A DNA stretch of 64,000 bases from Reticulascus tulasneorum. Taxonomy: Eukaryota > Ascomycota > Sordariomycetes > Glomerellales > Reticulascaceae. Below are positions 11,601-23,227 of this stretch, piece by piece (position 1 is the stretch's first letter; the number at the start of each line of letters is the position of its first letter). The DNA lies in NCBI GenBank assembly GCA_001557505.1, contig LSAX01000004.1:3596001-3660000 (forward strand), written 5' to 3'. The translations under genes and the position numbers were made by a program. The notes beneath the pieces were generated by a model. That model was not told the origin of the DNA. It searched no databases and saw only the letters and a program-made list of their open reading frames with translations.

Positions 11601-14172
11601 GCAATTAATAGGATGGTTGTGGCGATGACAACGCACATCCCTGAGAATGGCGAGAAGGAACCTTGAGACGCTGGAACAAACGGCTACAAGCGTCACTTTG
11701 CACTTCTTGCTCTGCGTTACTTCTACCTTAGGTACCTTACCCAGACTAAATGGCAGCTGATCTAGGGCACTTGGAAGGCACGAGGATCGCATTGCCGAAA
11801 AGGTAGATGAGCACCATCAGGACAGATCGATCAGGGAGCGGCGGTCACTGCAGGCCACGGACTCTTTCACCTTCCTCACCATCACCATTTCATTTCACAG
11901 AAGGCGCTTAGGTGTGCAACGGTCGGGCAAATCTGGTGCCTGTGCTATGGTACTAGTCCTGCTAGCACAAAGGTAGGTACCTAGGCACCTAGGTTGGCTG
12001 GTAGGTTGGCTAGTAATTAGGTAGTGATTGAATTAGTGCGTAGTGCTTCCTCACCTAGGTAGGTGGGTAGCTTGGCCGGTCATGCAATGTCTCCTTCGCA
12101 CCGCAGTCACCTAGAGCGGTCGGTCACCTTGATCTCGTCATTCGTTGCGCATGCAACTTGGCCCTCGGTAGGTCGTGCTACTTGAGATGGCATTGCGACG
12201 GATTGACCACAGTGGGTGGCTGGGATAGAACGGAGGATAGAATCAGAAAAGAGGGTCACATTCCTGCGTTGCCAGGTGTCATGACACACAAACATTCCCT
12301 TCACAAACAGGTGTCTTGGACTAGACACTTTGTCGATTGGCTTGAGATAGGCAGTTTTTAGCGTGTCACAGACAGCGAAGCCAACGCTCTGCTGGCCGCT
12401 CGGCACTGGACGAGACGAGATGAGCGCTGGACTTTGCTACTGATGAGATGCGACGCCACGCCACACTGCGCCGGACCCTGATGATTTATTGATGACCCTG
12501 GACTCTGAACCTGATGGAGGGAAAATTACGCCAGCCCGGATTCGGTCCAAGTGCTCCGGCGGTTCAGCCAGTTGAAGAAGACATCCAATGCAGGTGTGAA
12601 CCATCCCAGCTTGAAACGCGTTTCATGTCCATCATCGCCAAATGGTGGCCCAATAGCCAGTCTTGAGCCAGCCCATCCCATGTCGTTTGGCTGCCAGCCA
12701 CTTTGTCCCGTCTTTTTATCCAGGTTGCATTACCCGCTCTTTGCGCCTGTCAGCACCTACATATTCAGACGTCTAGACCTCGGGATGGTGTGCATGCGCC
12801 ATTTTGCCTATTTTGTGTCTGTCACCTAAATTAAGCTTCAGAGGACCCGGCGCCTCAGGCTGTGCTGACTGCGCTCTGGGAGTCGGCAAAATCCAAGTTC
12901 CTATTTAGGTGACCTTTTGACGCTATTCTGGCCTGAAGGAACCGGATGATCTAAAAGTCCTGTAGTGCAAGATAATTGCTGCTTTTCTTATATCTTACGA
13001 TACACAGACAACGACCTCCAGCTGGAGCGGAGCTGAGCATCCAGCATGCGACTGACGATACCTAATTTTGGAAGCTGACCGGGGCTTCCCACGACATCGT
13101 TTGCCACTGCAGAACTAGAAATCAAAATCCCTCTCCTTTTTATTCCTTCGAGTGAATGTGAGAAGTACGGGCACTGGTTGTGCTCGTCGGCTGAGAGGAA
13201 ACAAGCAGACCGCGTGCGTACTGCCGCAATATCATGTAGCACACTCATCCCATTTATCCAGCTGTGCTAGTTTCTCTGCAAACCACTCTTTTATACTACG
13301 TAGTACGATGCTCTTCTCTTCGGCATCTGGTAGCTGATTTGATCAGAAAGCAGAGGCAAACAACACAACATTGCTGCACATTTCCCGAATTACCCAAACT
13401 TTGTGCCGGTGTTCGTTCGGCCGACAGCACCTGCACTAACAGCGGCACATGATGATGGGCGAGGATCGTCTTTCTCCAGAGCAATCTGTACATAGTAATA
13501 CCTTCCTAGCTACTGAGCAGGTCTCGCATGGATGTGTTTCTTGAGCCGACCTGGCTTTTGCATTCCTCTCCTCCCTCCACATACGTGTCTGTCAGCTGTC
13601 TTTCCAGGTATTGAGGGGCAAGGCCAGGGGGCTCCTTGACAACTAGACCTGAAGACATGCCTCTCCAACGAAGAATGTATGATCGCCGAGGCTCAGCCTA
13701 CTTCGTACCCATTTAGGACGAACTGCTTTTGATGTGTTGGAGGACTGACAGACCTTTGGGCTACCACATTGCCACATATGATTCGCAAATATGAAAATCT
13801 TCAACATAAGAGTTCATGCTGTGAGGCGTAAAAACCAGGTTCTGAGAATCGACCTCATGGCCCCTATTTTGCGGCCCATCCCACCCCTTTTGAGGGTCAT
13901 GCTTTCCTCCAGCCGCCGCCAGCCGACGGTCTGCTTTTGCCATATGGCATGCTAGCGCCACTTCTGCAGACATGTAAGCCTGAGGCAATAAATTACTCAG
14001 CCATTTCCATGTGCAAGCCACACTACGCGACTGAACTACCAAAGATTCCAACCAGCAGGCCGGATGAGGAAGTCGAACTGAAACCATGCATTGCGGTGCA
14101 CCCCACACTCGAATGACTTCTCGAAGCTCATGATGTGATTGCGATATTGTTATATTCCTTATATTTGCAAAT
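8615..14172. other. 5.5-kb gene-poor region
   Basis: No frame here is long or well composed enough to call. From about 10,000 to 11,450 the minus strand is strongly pyrimidine-rich, which in filamentous fungi is typical of promoters and 5' leaders read toward lower coordinates, that is, toward the DUF1996 gene. Overlapping frames at 9830-10405 (191 residues, minus) and 9833-10228 (131 residues, plus) lie in this biased sequence. The section at 11,960-12,070 is rich in TAGGT/ACCTA units. I looked for 5S rRNA, tRNA boxes and U6-like starts and found none. A non-coding transcript or a very long regulatory region is possible. Confidence 0.5.
11970..12075. repeat. TAGGT/ACCTAGG-rich short-repeat tract
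   Basis: The tract has many copies of AGGTAGGT, CACCTAGG and TAGGTTGGCT. Two tandem copies of TAGGTTGGCTGG-like sequence start at 11990 and 12002. Related ACCTTAGGTACC pieces recur elsewhere in the window (about 5080-5115 and 11728). The tract lies wholly in non-coding DNA. Confidence 0.7.
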
Positions 14173-16917
14173 ATGGATGATCTTTCTGGTCTAGACTGGT
14201 CGTCCTCGACCAACAAGCAAGGCAGTAAATCACCACCAACGACATCTTCCCCAGGGAACTACTATCCTACTCTACGACCAACTCCATCGCCATTCGCATC
14301 CGGCCGCAACACGCCGCTGTCAACACAGGGGTCCGGGAGCCTGGGATCAAAGCCCCCAGCGCCGAAGCCAGCTCAGGACAGCTTCAGTAATCTTGCGAAC
14401 TTCGTCCCTTCGAAGGCGAATGCGAACCTTACCCTACGAGAACAACAGGAGAGATTGGAGGCGGAGAAGCGCAAGAAAGAAGAGGACCGGAGGAAAAAAG
14501 CAGAGTCACAGTTTGGCAATGGTCAGTTCTGGGATACACTAGGGTCGAGATCCGCATCTAGAACAGCATCACCTGCTATTCCTCCGCCCGGGTATACACC
14601 GAGCTTACAGAATGGAAAGAAGGTGGACGGCGACGATGACCTCTTTGCCGCGTTTGACGCCGAAACGAAAGTTGACAACGCCAGCTTCTACCCGCCCCCT
14701 CCCGAACTTAGGCCTTCACCTGCGAATGCGCCGGGGCTGGATTTAAGCAGTTCCAGTTCCTGGAACCAGCCGTCCATTTCTAGCCACGGCGAGTTCAACG
14801 ACGACGATGATCCATTTGGCTTAAATCAGCTGAAGCCTAAGCCTTCAGTCCCAGTCCAACCTACGAATGATAATCTCGATGATTTCCTAGGCGATCTCGC
14901 ACGGCCAGTAGATGAGGTTCGACGCAAGCAACAACCTCCACAACCAGAAGCTGGAAAGCCTATAGAGGATGAGGATTCCGGGTCTGACGACGAGCAGCCT
15001 GCCTACAGGGCGGGTGGTCAGATGGATGCCTTTGATACCGCTGTACAGCAGCTGGTGGATTATGGGTTCACTCGAGAGAATGCGATGCGGGGCCTAACAG
15101 AAAGCGGCGCAGGGCTTAATGTCCAGGGGGCTGCAAATTGGCTGCTGGATGATGCGCATCGACAGTCAAAAGCTAAAGCGCAGGGCAAACCCGTCCCGGC
15201 TCCTCAAAGAGGACGAGATGACGGCAGGCACGAGAGTCCGCAGAGAAGAGATAACCGCTCACCAGCTATGGGCGAGGCAGACCTGTCAAAAACTGCTGCG
15301 GCGGTGGGCAGCAGCCTCTTCAAAACAGCCAATTCTTTATGGAAGACTGGGCAGAAGAAGGTACAGCAGGCTGTTTCGGAGTTCAGTCAAGAACCAGACC
15401 CGAACCAGCCGAAATGGATGCGTGCTGCCACCCAGCAAGACAGGATGCAAGCAGCAGAAAAGCAACGTGCTGAGGTGACAGATGAGGCCATGCTGCTTGA
15501 ATCGGGCATGCGCCCTGGTCGGAACCCGGCACGAGCAGCTCAGGAGTCAAGAGCTGAGCTACAGAGGACGGCATCTCCTCGGAATCACTCGCCTGCGCTA
15601 TCTGCGCAGTCGAGTGGACGAAGCACGCCTATCCCTCGATGGCAGCAAGCTGCATCAGCGATCCCAGATTCGAAGTCCCGCATGAGCAAGTTGGCGATGG
15701 ACGACGATAGTGCTTCTGCATACATCAGTCCACATCGGAGGAAGAAGACCCCCCAGCCGCAGCCTCAATTACAGGCCCAACCACCGAAACATGAAGAAGC
15801 AGACTTGCTATTCACCTCGCAAGAACCCAAGCTTTCCCAAACCCTTCCACGTCGTCCGGCACAACCGTCCCAACCGTCCCAGCCGGCCAAGAGACCAAGC
15901 CCCCCAACCCCACGTCCAACCCCAAGACCAGCACGACAGATACCCCCTATCACGCCGTCCGCTATACAGACATCAACACGCCACCGCCTGGATGGGACAT
16001 CACACTTCAAGCGAGGCGACTTTGCTGCCGCACACACATCTTACACTTCATCACTCGCCTCCGTACCACCCACTCATCCTCTTGTGATTGTCATTCTCAC
16101 TAACCGTGCTTTGACATCTCTTAAAAACGGCGAGCCCAAGCAGGCGGTTGAAGATGCAGATAACGCTCTAGCAATTATAGGGCCTGGCGGCGGCCAAGGT
16201 GAGCATGTGGCCGTCGTCGGCGACCAAGGAGGCGAGGAACGTCGGGATATGCGAGATTTGTACGGAAAGGCTCTCGCGCGCAAAGCTGAAGCCCTGGAGC
16301 AAATGGAACGTTGGGCTGATGCCGCCACGGTCTGGCATCTCTCCGTTGAAAACGGTGTTGGCGGCCCCAGCGCGATCGCCGGCCGTCAGCGATGCCAGTC
16401 TGCACTAGCACCTAAACCGAAACCTACTCCGCGATCAACGCCCAAACCTGCGGTTCGTCCACGTCCATCAGCTGCTGTGCCGCAAAAAAGCTCCGATGCT
16501 GTGGAAAGATTGCGGAAAGCCAACCAAGCAGCGGCAAAGGAAGACGACGAGAAGTTTGCGCTGTCGGAGAAAGTTGATGCGAGGATTGCGGCGTGGCGAG
16601 ATGGCAAGCGAGATAATCTGCGAGCATTACTGGGGAGTCTTGATAATGTGCTCTGGGAGGGAAGCGGGTGGAAGAAAGTCGGATTGCACGAGCTTGTCAT
16701 GGCAAACAAGGTGAAAATCATCTACATGAAGGCCATTGCAAAATGTCATCCAGACAAGGTGAGTTGCCCGATGATGTGAACTTGAATCACCCAGAGCGCT
16801 AACCAATGTTTCAAGCTTGCGCAAGATGCGAGTACCGAGGTGAGACTCATCGCGGCGACGGTTTTCTCCACGTTGAATGAGAGCTGGGATAAGTTCAAGG
16901 CCGAGAACGGGTTGTGA
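14173..16917 (+). CDS. swa2: Auxilin-like clathrin-uncoating factor (UBA-TPR-J domain)
   Basis: Two exons (14173-16758 and 16816-16917) give 895 residues. The start MDDLSGLDW is followed by a long disordered region with acidic DDDDPFG-type and NxF-like motifs suited to clathrin or adaptor binding. A UBA domain lies at about 285-330 (FDTAVQQLVDYGFTRENAMRG). A TPR-like helical region is at about 600-720. A C-terminal J domain carries the HPD tripeptide at about 859 (AIAKCHPDK). The single intron falls directly after HPDK, and exon 2 completes the J helix (TEVRLIAATVFSTLNESWDKF) before the stop. This architecture matches yeast Swa2/Aux1, which recruits Hsp70 to strip clathrin from vesicles. The gene symbol is by homology of architecture. 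Confidence 0.88.
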
Positions 16918-17164
16918 TACAAGCTGCAGATCATCCCAGCACGGCCATGCTATACCTAGGGATTAGAGGGGTTCGCTTGTAGCATGGGGAGGATAGATAT
17001 CACAAAGATAGCCAAGGCTAGAGTAGACTTGAGAACCAAAATCAATTCCCCAACACCATGCTATGTAATGACCAAACTATCCGCGCCAACTCTACAGTGT
17101 ACTCTCGGCCAATGGGACAGGCCATCAATCCCCCATAAAGCCCCCATCCATCAACTGGATGCGA

Positions 17165-17776
17165 TCAAAGCCCAAGCATCCGTCTAACCCCGTTACGGAC
17201 CTTCTGCTCGTAATCATCCCGCCGGTCCCGCCACATCTTCGCAGCCTCCACGTTGGCGGGACTCTCGTCATTCGGCTCCGCAAGCATGCTCATAACAGAA
17301 ATGAGGATCTTCTCGACTGACTGAATCGGCGACCAGCGTTCGGAGGCGTGCTCGTAATGGTTTGGATCGTCGCCTGGAGGGTGGAGGATTGAGATGCAGA
17401 CCAGGCCGCTAGGGTAGACTGCACAGAATTAGCATCCATACCTTGCAGCAACAGCACAATGTTAAGAGTGGGAGGTGAAGACATCGCAAAACGGAGTGAT
17501 CCTTATGGAGACAGAGAAGGGGCGCATACCATTGGGATGCCACATATCGGCGAGGAACTTCATTGTCGGTGGCGCAAGTGGGTAATCTTTAGGGAACTTG
17601 AGCTCTGCGGGAAAGACGCCACCTTCATAGGGTGTTCCCTCGGGGCCTTGGATTAGAGCTTCCCAGTGGAGGAGGTCATCTTCTGAGACGGGACCGGCGG
17701 TTATGCCTTCTGGCGGGTTGTTCGTGAGAGCTCGGTATTCCTGTAGCAGGCGACGGTGTGCGGTAGATTGCGCCAT
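17165..17776 (-). CDS. ubc7: Ubiquitin-conjugating enzyme E2, Ubc7/UBE2G type
   Basis: Two exons (17776-17530 and 17418-17165) give 166 residues, the usual Ubc7 length. The UBC fold is complete: an N-terminal helix [10 protein letters not shown], the PxxPP segment [10 protein letters not shown], the HPN tripeptide (80-82), and the catalytic Cys90 in LVCISIL. This is followed by the long acidic loop ([17 protein letters not shown]) that separates Ubc7/UBE2G and Cdc34 from other E2s. In yeast Ubc7 acts at the ER membrane with Cue1 and the ligases Hrd1 and Doa10 in ER-associated degradation. The intron lies just after the HPN motif. The gene is divergent from the Mmc1-like gene, with about 330 bp shared between their starts. 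Confidence 0.93.
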
Positions 17777-18107
17777 GACGGCTAGAATAGGGTTTCGGTT
17801 TCGGTAGCGCGGTAAGTCTTGAGATCCTTAAGTTTGAATACAAAGTGTACAGAAGTGTGATATAGAAAAATGGACTTGGAAAGGTAGTGGTAGCAAGACG
17901 GTCCACGTAGAATCAGAGGCTGGTAGTCTTTGTGACTGGATGGCTAGTAAGTTAATAGTGGTGAGGGACAGTTGGCGGTCCATGATGAAATAGGTGGGGG
18001 GTTTAGCCGTTGTTTTACCAGCAGCATGCAATGCCTGGAGCTCGAATTTTGGAGCTTCAACCTTGCTGGATCGTCATGACCTGCATGCAAGACGTACTAA
18101 TTGCGCA
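17777..18107. other. Divergent promoter between ubc7 and the Mmc1-like gene
   Basis: A gap of about 330 bp shared by two genes reading away from each other. The frame of the plus-strand gene stays open back to 17994, so part of this gap could be coding. I see no distinct regulatory repeat. Confidence 0.5.
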
Positions 18108-20030
18108 ATGCCACCACGACTTTCTTTGCGGCCAGTTGCCCGCCGTAAAGGCTTGTTTCTGAATCAAAGTCCTTTGCAGGCAACGTCTTTGTGCCTTTTC
18201 TGCTCTCTCTCCGCGCCCCAACTAAACCCGATCCGTCGACGTTCCAGGAAAGCTCTAACATCTCAGCGCTTCGAATCAACAACATCCCCAGGCTCCAAGG
18301 CCTCAGCGAACCCACGTGCCGATCTCGAGGAGACTTTGCTGCTGCTACAAAAGCATGCAGTGAATTACGTCAACCTATCTAGGTTACAGCTCGCCTTGCA
18401 AGGATTACGACAGACAGTCGGAGAGGAATCGGTCAGGGTAGCCATACTCGGCCTCTCGAATGGCGTGGAGTCTGGCAAAGCTGTCAAAGAGCTGCTACGA
18501 TTGCTGTTAGCGGATCCGCTGAAGGCTGAGGAGGAGTGGGAGAAGCAATTGGCGAGCCATGATCCGAGGCAACCCTTGATCGTTCGGGTTGGTCACGAGA
18601 AGCCAGAGGACGCGGGAACGCTTACGATATCGAAGACGAATCTACTCCACGAGCTCCATATCTCGTCGACTGCGTTGAACGGCCTGAATATTGAGCTTCT
18701 TTTGACAGAAGTCAACCCATTTTCTGGCGCGCCTGGGGAAAATTCAATACAAGAGGTGGAGGACGCGGTGCTTGTTCCGACAGTGCATATCCCGTCGAAC
18801 ACGGGTCGATATACACCCATCACAACGCCAATCCACAAGGCGCTGCTCGTTACTGAAGGGATAATGGGCGCATCTTCCATTGCTTCGCTGCCTTTGGTGC
18901 AGAGTAAAGATACGGTTCTGGCAGCCGTTGACCTACACAACTACGACCCAGAGGATGCTTCGCAACTTACTTTCCAGCCTATAAACATCGGCCTCGGGGC
19001 TCAGGGGCTCAGTCTTTTCCGCCAGAGTATAAGCAATGGCATAGAATATGAGCACCTGTGGTACCAGAGTAATTTGCCTAATCTGCTAGAATGGCTGAAA
19101 GCGGGAGTCCAGGCGGAGGGCAATGCTACCAAGCCTGCAGTGCGGAAGTTGATTGCGTCACTCCTTCAGAACACGTCGGCGGCAATTCAAACGGAAGAAT
19201 CGCGCCGACTGTCCGGCCTTCTGTCATCGAAAGCTGCCTCTCCCGGACTGGCACTCCTTAACAAAGGGCTTGCAGACTGGGCTCAGGTTGCGCACACAGA
19301 GCTGCAAGATCAGCTTGACTTGGCATTTGCAGGGCGACGGTGGCGTAAACTCGGCTGGTGGAAGCTGTTCTGGCGGGTGGATGATGTTGGCATGCTGACT
19401 TCGGATATGCTGAACCAGAGATTCCTCCCTGGTGCTGAGAGGGAATTGATATACCTAGCTGGGAGGATCGATCAATCAGGTGTGGTCTCTGAAAGGGCTG
19501 CTCCGGAATACTCTCAGCCGCTTCCCAGTGTCGTGGAGATACAGGCAGTGTCACCAAGTAAAGAAGCTGTCAAACAGCCAGTCCTTGCCATTGAGCCGCA
19601 ACCGAAATGGCCAACCCATATCGCCTTCACACGTCGATATCTCCAGGACGAGACAGTTCCCGCGCTACAAGCCCTAGCACAGAAACTCGTGCTTCAATCT
19701 ACCAGTACCTCTGCTCTGACAACGTCCTTAGCAGCGCTCCTCTACGTGTCGTCTTTTGCATCGACCTTGTATGAAGCCGGGGCGGTAGCAGCGCTCGGCA
19801 TTGTTTGGAGTCTGCGGAGATTACAAAAGAAATGGGAGACAGCCCGGGAGTTTTGGGAAGGCGAGGTGCGCGAAGAGGGTAGGAAGGCTGTAAGAGGGGT
19901 GGAGAACAGCGTCGCAGAGGTGTTAGACGCGTCGCATGAGAAGAAGGCTGGCATCGAAGGCGCCGACGAGCTGCGGGAAGCGAGGGAGCTTGTCGCAAAG
20001 GCGGAAGATGCGCTTGCTCGGATGAAATAG
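18108..20030 (+). CDS. Mmc1-like mitochondrial protein
   Basis: 640 residues from the ATG at 18108; an in-frame ATG at 17994 would add 38 residues. The preferred start gives MPPRLSLRPVARRKG, a basic, acid-free N-terminus typical of a mitochondrial presequence. The middle holds an alternating hydrophobic domain with LLLTEVNPFSGAPGE and VHIPSNTGRYTPI. The C-terminal part has IAFTRRYLQDETVPALQAL, a hydrophobic segment at about 553-585 (SLAALLYVSSFASTLYEAGA), and a long charged helix ending KAEDALARMK. This layout resembles fungal Mmc1 proteins, inner-membrane proteins related to dynamins but without GTPase motifs; I see no P-loop. The family name is from memory of the pattern and less certain than the mitochondrial prediction. 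Confidence 0.7.
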   Translation: MPPRLSLRPVARRKGLFLNQSPLQATSLCLFCSLSAPQLNPIRRRSRKALTSQRFESTTSPGSKASANPRADLEETLLLLQKHAVNYVNLSRLQLALQGLRQTVGEESVRVAILGLSNGVESGKAVKELLRLLLADPLKAEEEWEKQLASHDPRQPLIVRVGHEKPEDAGTLTISKTNLLHELHISSTALNGLNIELLLTEVNPFSGAPGENSIQEVEDAVLVPTVHIPSNTGRYTPITTPIHKALLVTEGIMGASSIASLPLVQSKDTVLAAVDLHNYDPEDASQLTFQPINIGLGAQGLSLFRQSISNGIEYEHLWYQSNLPNLLEWLKAGVQAEGNATKPAVRKLIASLLQNTSAAIQTEESRRLSGLLSSKAASPGLALLNKGLADWAQVAHTELQDQLDLAFAGRRWRKLGWWKLFWRVDDVGMLTSDMLNQRFLPGAERELIYLAGRIDQSGVVSERAAPEYSQPLPSVVEIQAVSPSKEAVKQPVLAIEPQPKWPTHIAFTRRYLQDETVPALQALAQKLVLQSTSTSALTTSLAALLYVSSFASTLYEAGAVAALGIVWSLRRLQKKWETAREFWEGEVREEGRKAVRGVENSVAEVLDASHEKKAGIEGADELREARELVAKAEDALARMK

Positions 20031-20402
20031 AGCAGCACTCTCAACACATGCACAGTGTACTTTAGAACGGACCTCGAGGGCAGTAATCGGGCGCAGCTCT
20101 CAGCAGTTGACCTCCTCATTTGTACATATCACCTCAGACCCGACTTAGATACCAGACGCCAGATTGGCGTTTCCTTAGATTCAATGCTGCTCGACTGTAT
20201 CTTGGCACAATCAGCGAACCATGGTCATGTTATGCGGGGTAGCAACGCATACCATCTCCGTCTAGTAGTCTAGAATCCTAGCCGACCGCCCTACATTTTG
20301 GTATCGCGACTTTTTAGGTATGACGTCCCCCTTCCCTGAATCCTGAACGCCCGTGTCCCACACGTGAAGAGTCTTCTTCCCCGGCCATCGACATCTATTC
20401 AC
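20031..20402. other. Convergent 3' intergenic region
   Basis: This gap lies between the ends of the Mmc1-like gene and the minus-strand SmD3 gene. No gene is visible. Confidence 0.5.
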
Positions 20403-20905
20403 CTATCCGCGACCACCTCGACCACCGCTGGCTCTCGCCCTGCTGACTGTCGCACGACCTCTTGCCAATCCAACACCCCGTCCTCTGACGTTGCGACTTC
20501 GGAACATGGGCGCGTTGCGTAACATATCAGGTACAATGAAGAAGCGCACGTGGCTACCGCGGATGTAGACTTGGTCCAGATGGCTGACGCGGCCGTCGCG
20601 GGCGGTGACGGTTATGTCTTTGAGTTGGACGTTCATGTTATCTTCGGCTACGGGGCGGGAGTTAGCAGGAGTTCCAACTATGCGCGCGAGTGACGAAGGG
20701 GATGATGCTTGTAAAAAAGACACAGCGGGAAGGGAGAACGGACCTTCGAGGAGCTTGCCGCGGTAGGTCTGGCCGGAAGTGATTTCGAGAGTTATAATAT
20801 GGCCCTGGGACGAAGTCAGTGAGAAGCCTATGGGAGGGCCGAGCGGGGGTGGCGTACCTGTGCCTCATTCAGGAGCTTAATAGGGATGCCGATTGTGGAA
20901 GTCAT
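20403..20905 (-). CDS. smd3: Small nuclear ribonucleoprotein Sm D3
   Basis: Three exons (20905-20858, 20804-20744, 20647-20403) give 117 residues. The protein begins [20 protein letters not shown]. The Sm1 motif runs through [20 protein letters not shown] and NMNVQLKDI, and the Sm2 motif is [16 protein letters not shown], the diagnostic RG with IVPDML of SmD3. The C-terminus is an RG-rich tail ([12 protein letters not shown]...), the usual target for arginine dimethylation. SmD3 is a subunit of the seven-member ring on U1, U2, U4 and U5 snRNAs. The intron positions after 16 codons and within LLE|AED split the Sm1 motif. Confidence 0.95.
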
Positions 20906-21876
20906 TTTGGCGGTAGTAATACGTCAAGGCAATGGGTAGAAATGGGATTCGAAGCTTGTTCCGAGTGCTGTATTGTAAATTGTGTTGATCGTGAAGAGGT
21001 CAAAATGGATTTTTGGGGGGAGAGCTGGAAGTTTGTTATTGCGCTCCGCCACCAAATCCACACAGTGCGATGTATGCATTCCACCAAGGGCAAATAGAAA
21101 TTTGGTTCTAATTAGCATGTCTACACAGTGTGATTATTTATCCCCAGGCAGCTCCAATGACACCACGTCCAGGCATCGTCTTTCAACGTCTTCCAAGATA
21201 GCATATCGTGACTGTATGGGAATGCCTGTCGAAATATGAAGCTGCCCTTTGTTCGGGTGTGCTTTTCAAGTTATAAATCTTACCAAAAGATCGCAGAAGT
21301 GACCACCAATATCCTGTGACAGGAACCAAATGCTCAATTTATGTCCAATAAACCCATCAAATGGATCGTAAAAACCAGTGCCGCTTTTGTTATCTTGATA
21401 TTCATGAAGCTATTCATAGAAATATTGGAATGAGTATACAACATTAATGAGAATATTTGATAACTTCTTATAGTGCCTTGCCTTTCGCACACTATCCAAT
21501 GGAAAATTGCCTGCAACTGGCGAAATTGTGTCCGCCATCTTTTCATCCCGCCAGTTAAGCGGCATTGTTATTTACAATCCACTTGCCCAGTTCCAGGTAC
21601 ATGAAGGAGATACGTTTGCCGGAGGTGGGGGGAAGAAAATTATCTTAGTATCGCGAGCTCACTCTGCTTTCATTTTCTCAGAACCGCACCCGAGTTGGCC
21701 CCATCGATCAGGACCGGGACACATCCTTTGCTCATCTTGGCATCTGCCTTCCATCAGTCCATATCCCCGTTTAAGGCATTAAAGCCCAAACCGCCTTTCT
21801 GCAATACCACGCTAACACCTTGGTCAAGATCCTAACACTGAAACTACATTCACTGATTTTACGAAAGATTCTCGTA
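20906..21876. other. Intergenic region, no gene seen
   Basis: This is the shared upstream DNA of SmD3 (minus) and the broken gene at 21877 (plus). It is moderately AT-rich. Short frames on both strands look random. Confidence 0.5.
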
Positions 21877-22935
21877 ATGTCGCGCCCTCCTTCTGACGAG
21901 GAGTTCATCGCCAGCTTCACGGAAAAGGAAGGGGAGTTCTTAGGTGGTACGAGGTGAATAGGCAAGCTTACCCTGCATTGTCTTCGACTAAGCAGAAACG
22001 ACTGAGTAGGGTCAGGGAACAATGGCCTGATGCGAAAGAACGTCGACAATATTACGATTTGGTATGCAAGTGGATCGGTCGGGCTCGCTCCGGATTGACC
22101 TCTGTGATGCCATCTTTCGAGTTCGTCGATCTCGTCTGCGCGACCAACGTCATGGATTCCGGCTCGCTCAGAACGCTCCTTGGCACAATGGAGATGAAGA
22201 ATATGCCCTTTGTTCTCCTTGGAGAGAGTGACTTCGACGGGTTCAATGGATATACTCTAAATCCTGGCGCATCCTATCTTTGGCCTAATTACGAGCTTGT
22301 ATCTGAAGACGGGCTGTTAGAGCACATCGTGCTGGGTATCAATACCAATATTCTCGTTGAGTTTCGCGAAACTGCCTCTGGCACGGATGGACAGAGTCCA
22401 AGAAAGCGGCGACAAGAGCTTAGCTCTGGGGAGGATTCTGTACGCACTGCGGACTCTGGCGACAACGACTTACCCGGAGGCTTTCTGTTCATCCAACTCG
22501 GAGCCTTGTACGCCTTCTCCGGTGATGATTGGGCTAAGAAGCGAGAGCAGGGAGCCAACGCCGTTATATCAGGGCCCTGGCGACGTACGGGCTTGGGTTT
22601 AGTTGTTCGCATCGATCCCCCACGGCCATCAGACTGGCGTATATATTATCTACAACTTCTACAAAGAGGACGAAGACTCACCAGATCCAACGCGGCATCA
22701 CGTCCCCGTCTTCGACTCTCATGACAACCCGCTCCCACATATCGGACGCCTCAGAGAAGGAGGCCAGTATTTTTCGGTCGCCCAAATCGCCGATAGCTTG
22801 AAGGATTTGAAGGACGGAAGCCGGTTCACTGTCACCGCGCATGAGCGAAAAGAGTGTCAGATCGTGCGGGTGAAGGTAAGCGCTGCCGGACAGGGCAGTT
22901 TCCTACTCCGACAATTCGTTCGAGCCGAGTTCTAG
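21877..22935 (+). pseudogene. Protein of unknown function with two apparent one-base frame shifts
   Basis: Three plus-strand frames join into one plausible protein of about 350 residues. The first part is MSRPPSDEEFIASFTEKEGEFL from the ATG at 21877. The middle starts at WYEVNRQAYPALSS (21945 on) and runs to about 22620. The last part, GVYIIYNFYKEDEDS to the stop at 22935, is in another frame. The first switch falls at TTAGGTGG (about 21941-21947), where one extra base would restore the frame. The second falls in a five-C run (22617-22621), where one fewer base would restore it. No donor and acceptor pair explains either. Both lie at short homopolymers, so sequencing error is as likely as real decay. 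The rest keeps good coding character, with FVLLGESDFDGFNGYTLNP and FLFIQLGALYAFSG. I do not recognise the family. Confidence 0.65.
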
Positions 22936-23227
22936 GGGTAAAGGGGGTTTCTGTTGGGAATGGCTACCACCACCTTGTCATCAAGCAAGTAGTCCTCGTT
23001 GGTACTGATATGGGAGCTGTGAGACTTGACCAGTCGTCGACACACCATACGCTAATATAAAGAGGCGACACAAGTCCATATATGCGTACACAATATGTCC
23101 TGTGTAAGCTGTCGTGTAGTAGGACATAATTGACACCTATATGTATTTGTGGTGCATTTTTCGCCAGTTCGAGTATATGAGGGGGGCGGGATACAAATTT
23201 TCTTGTCTTTCAAGAGAGACTGCTCCC

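Noticed and set aside
23093..23128. Hairpin TATGTCCT / AGGACATA between convergent genes as a terminator
   Set aside because: The loop of about 19 nt and the eukaryotic context make a bacterial-type terminator call meaningless.
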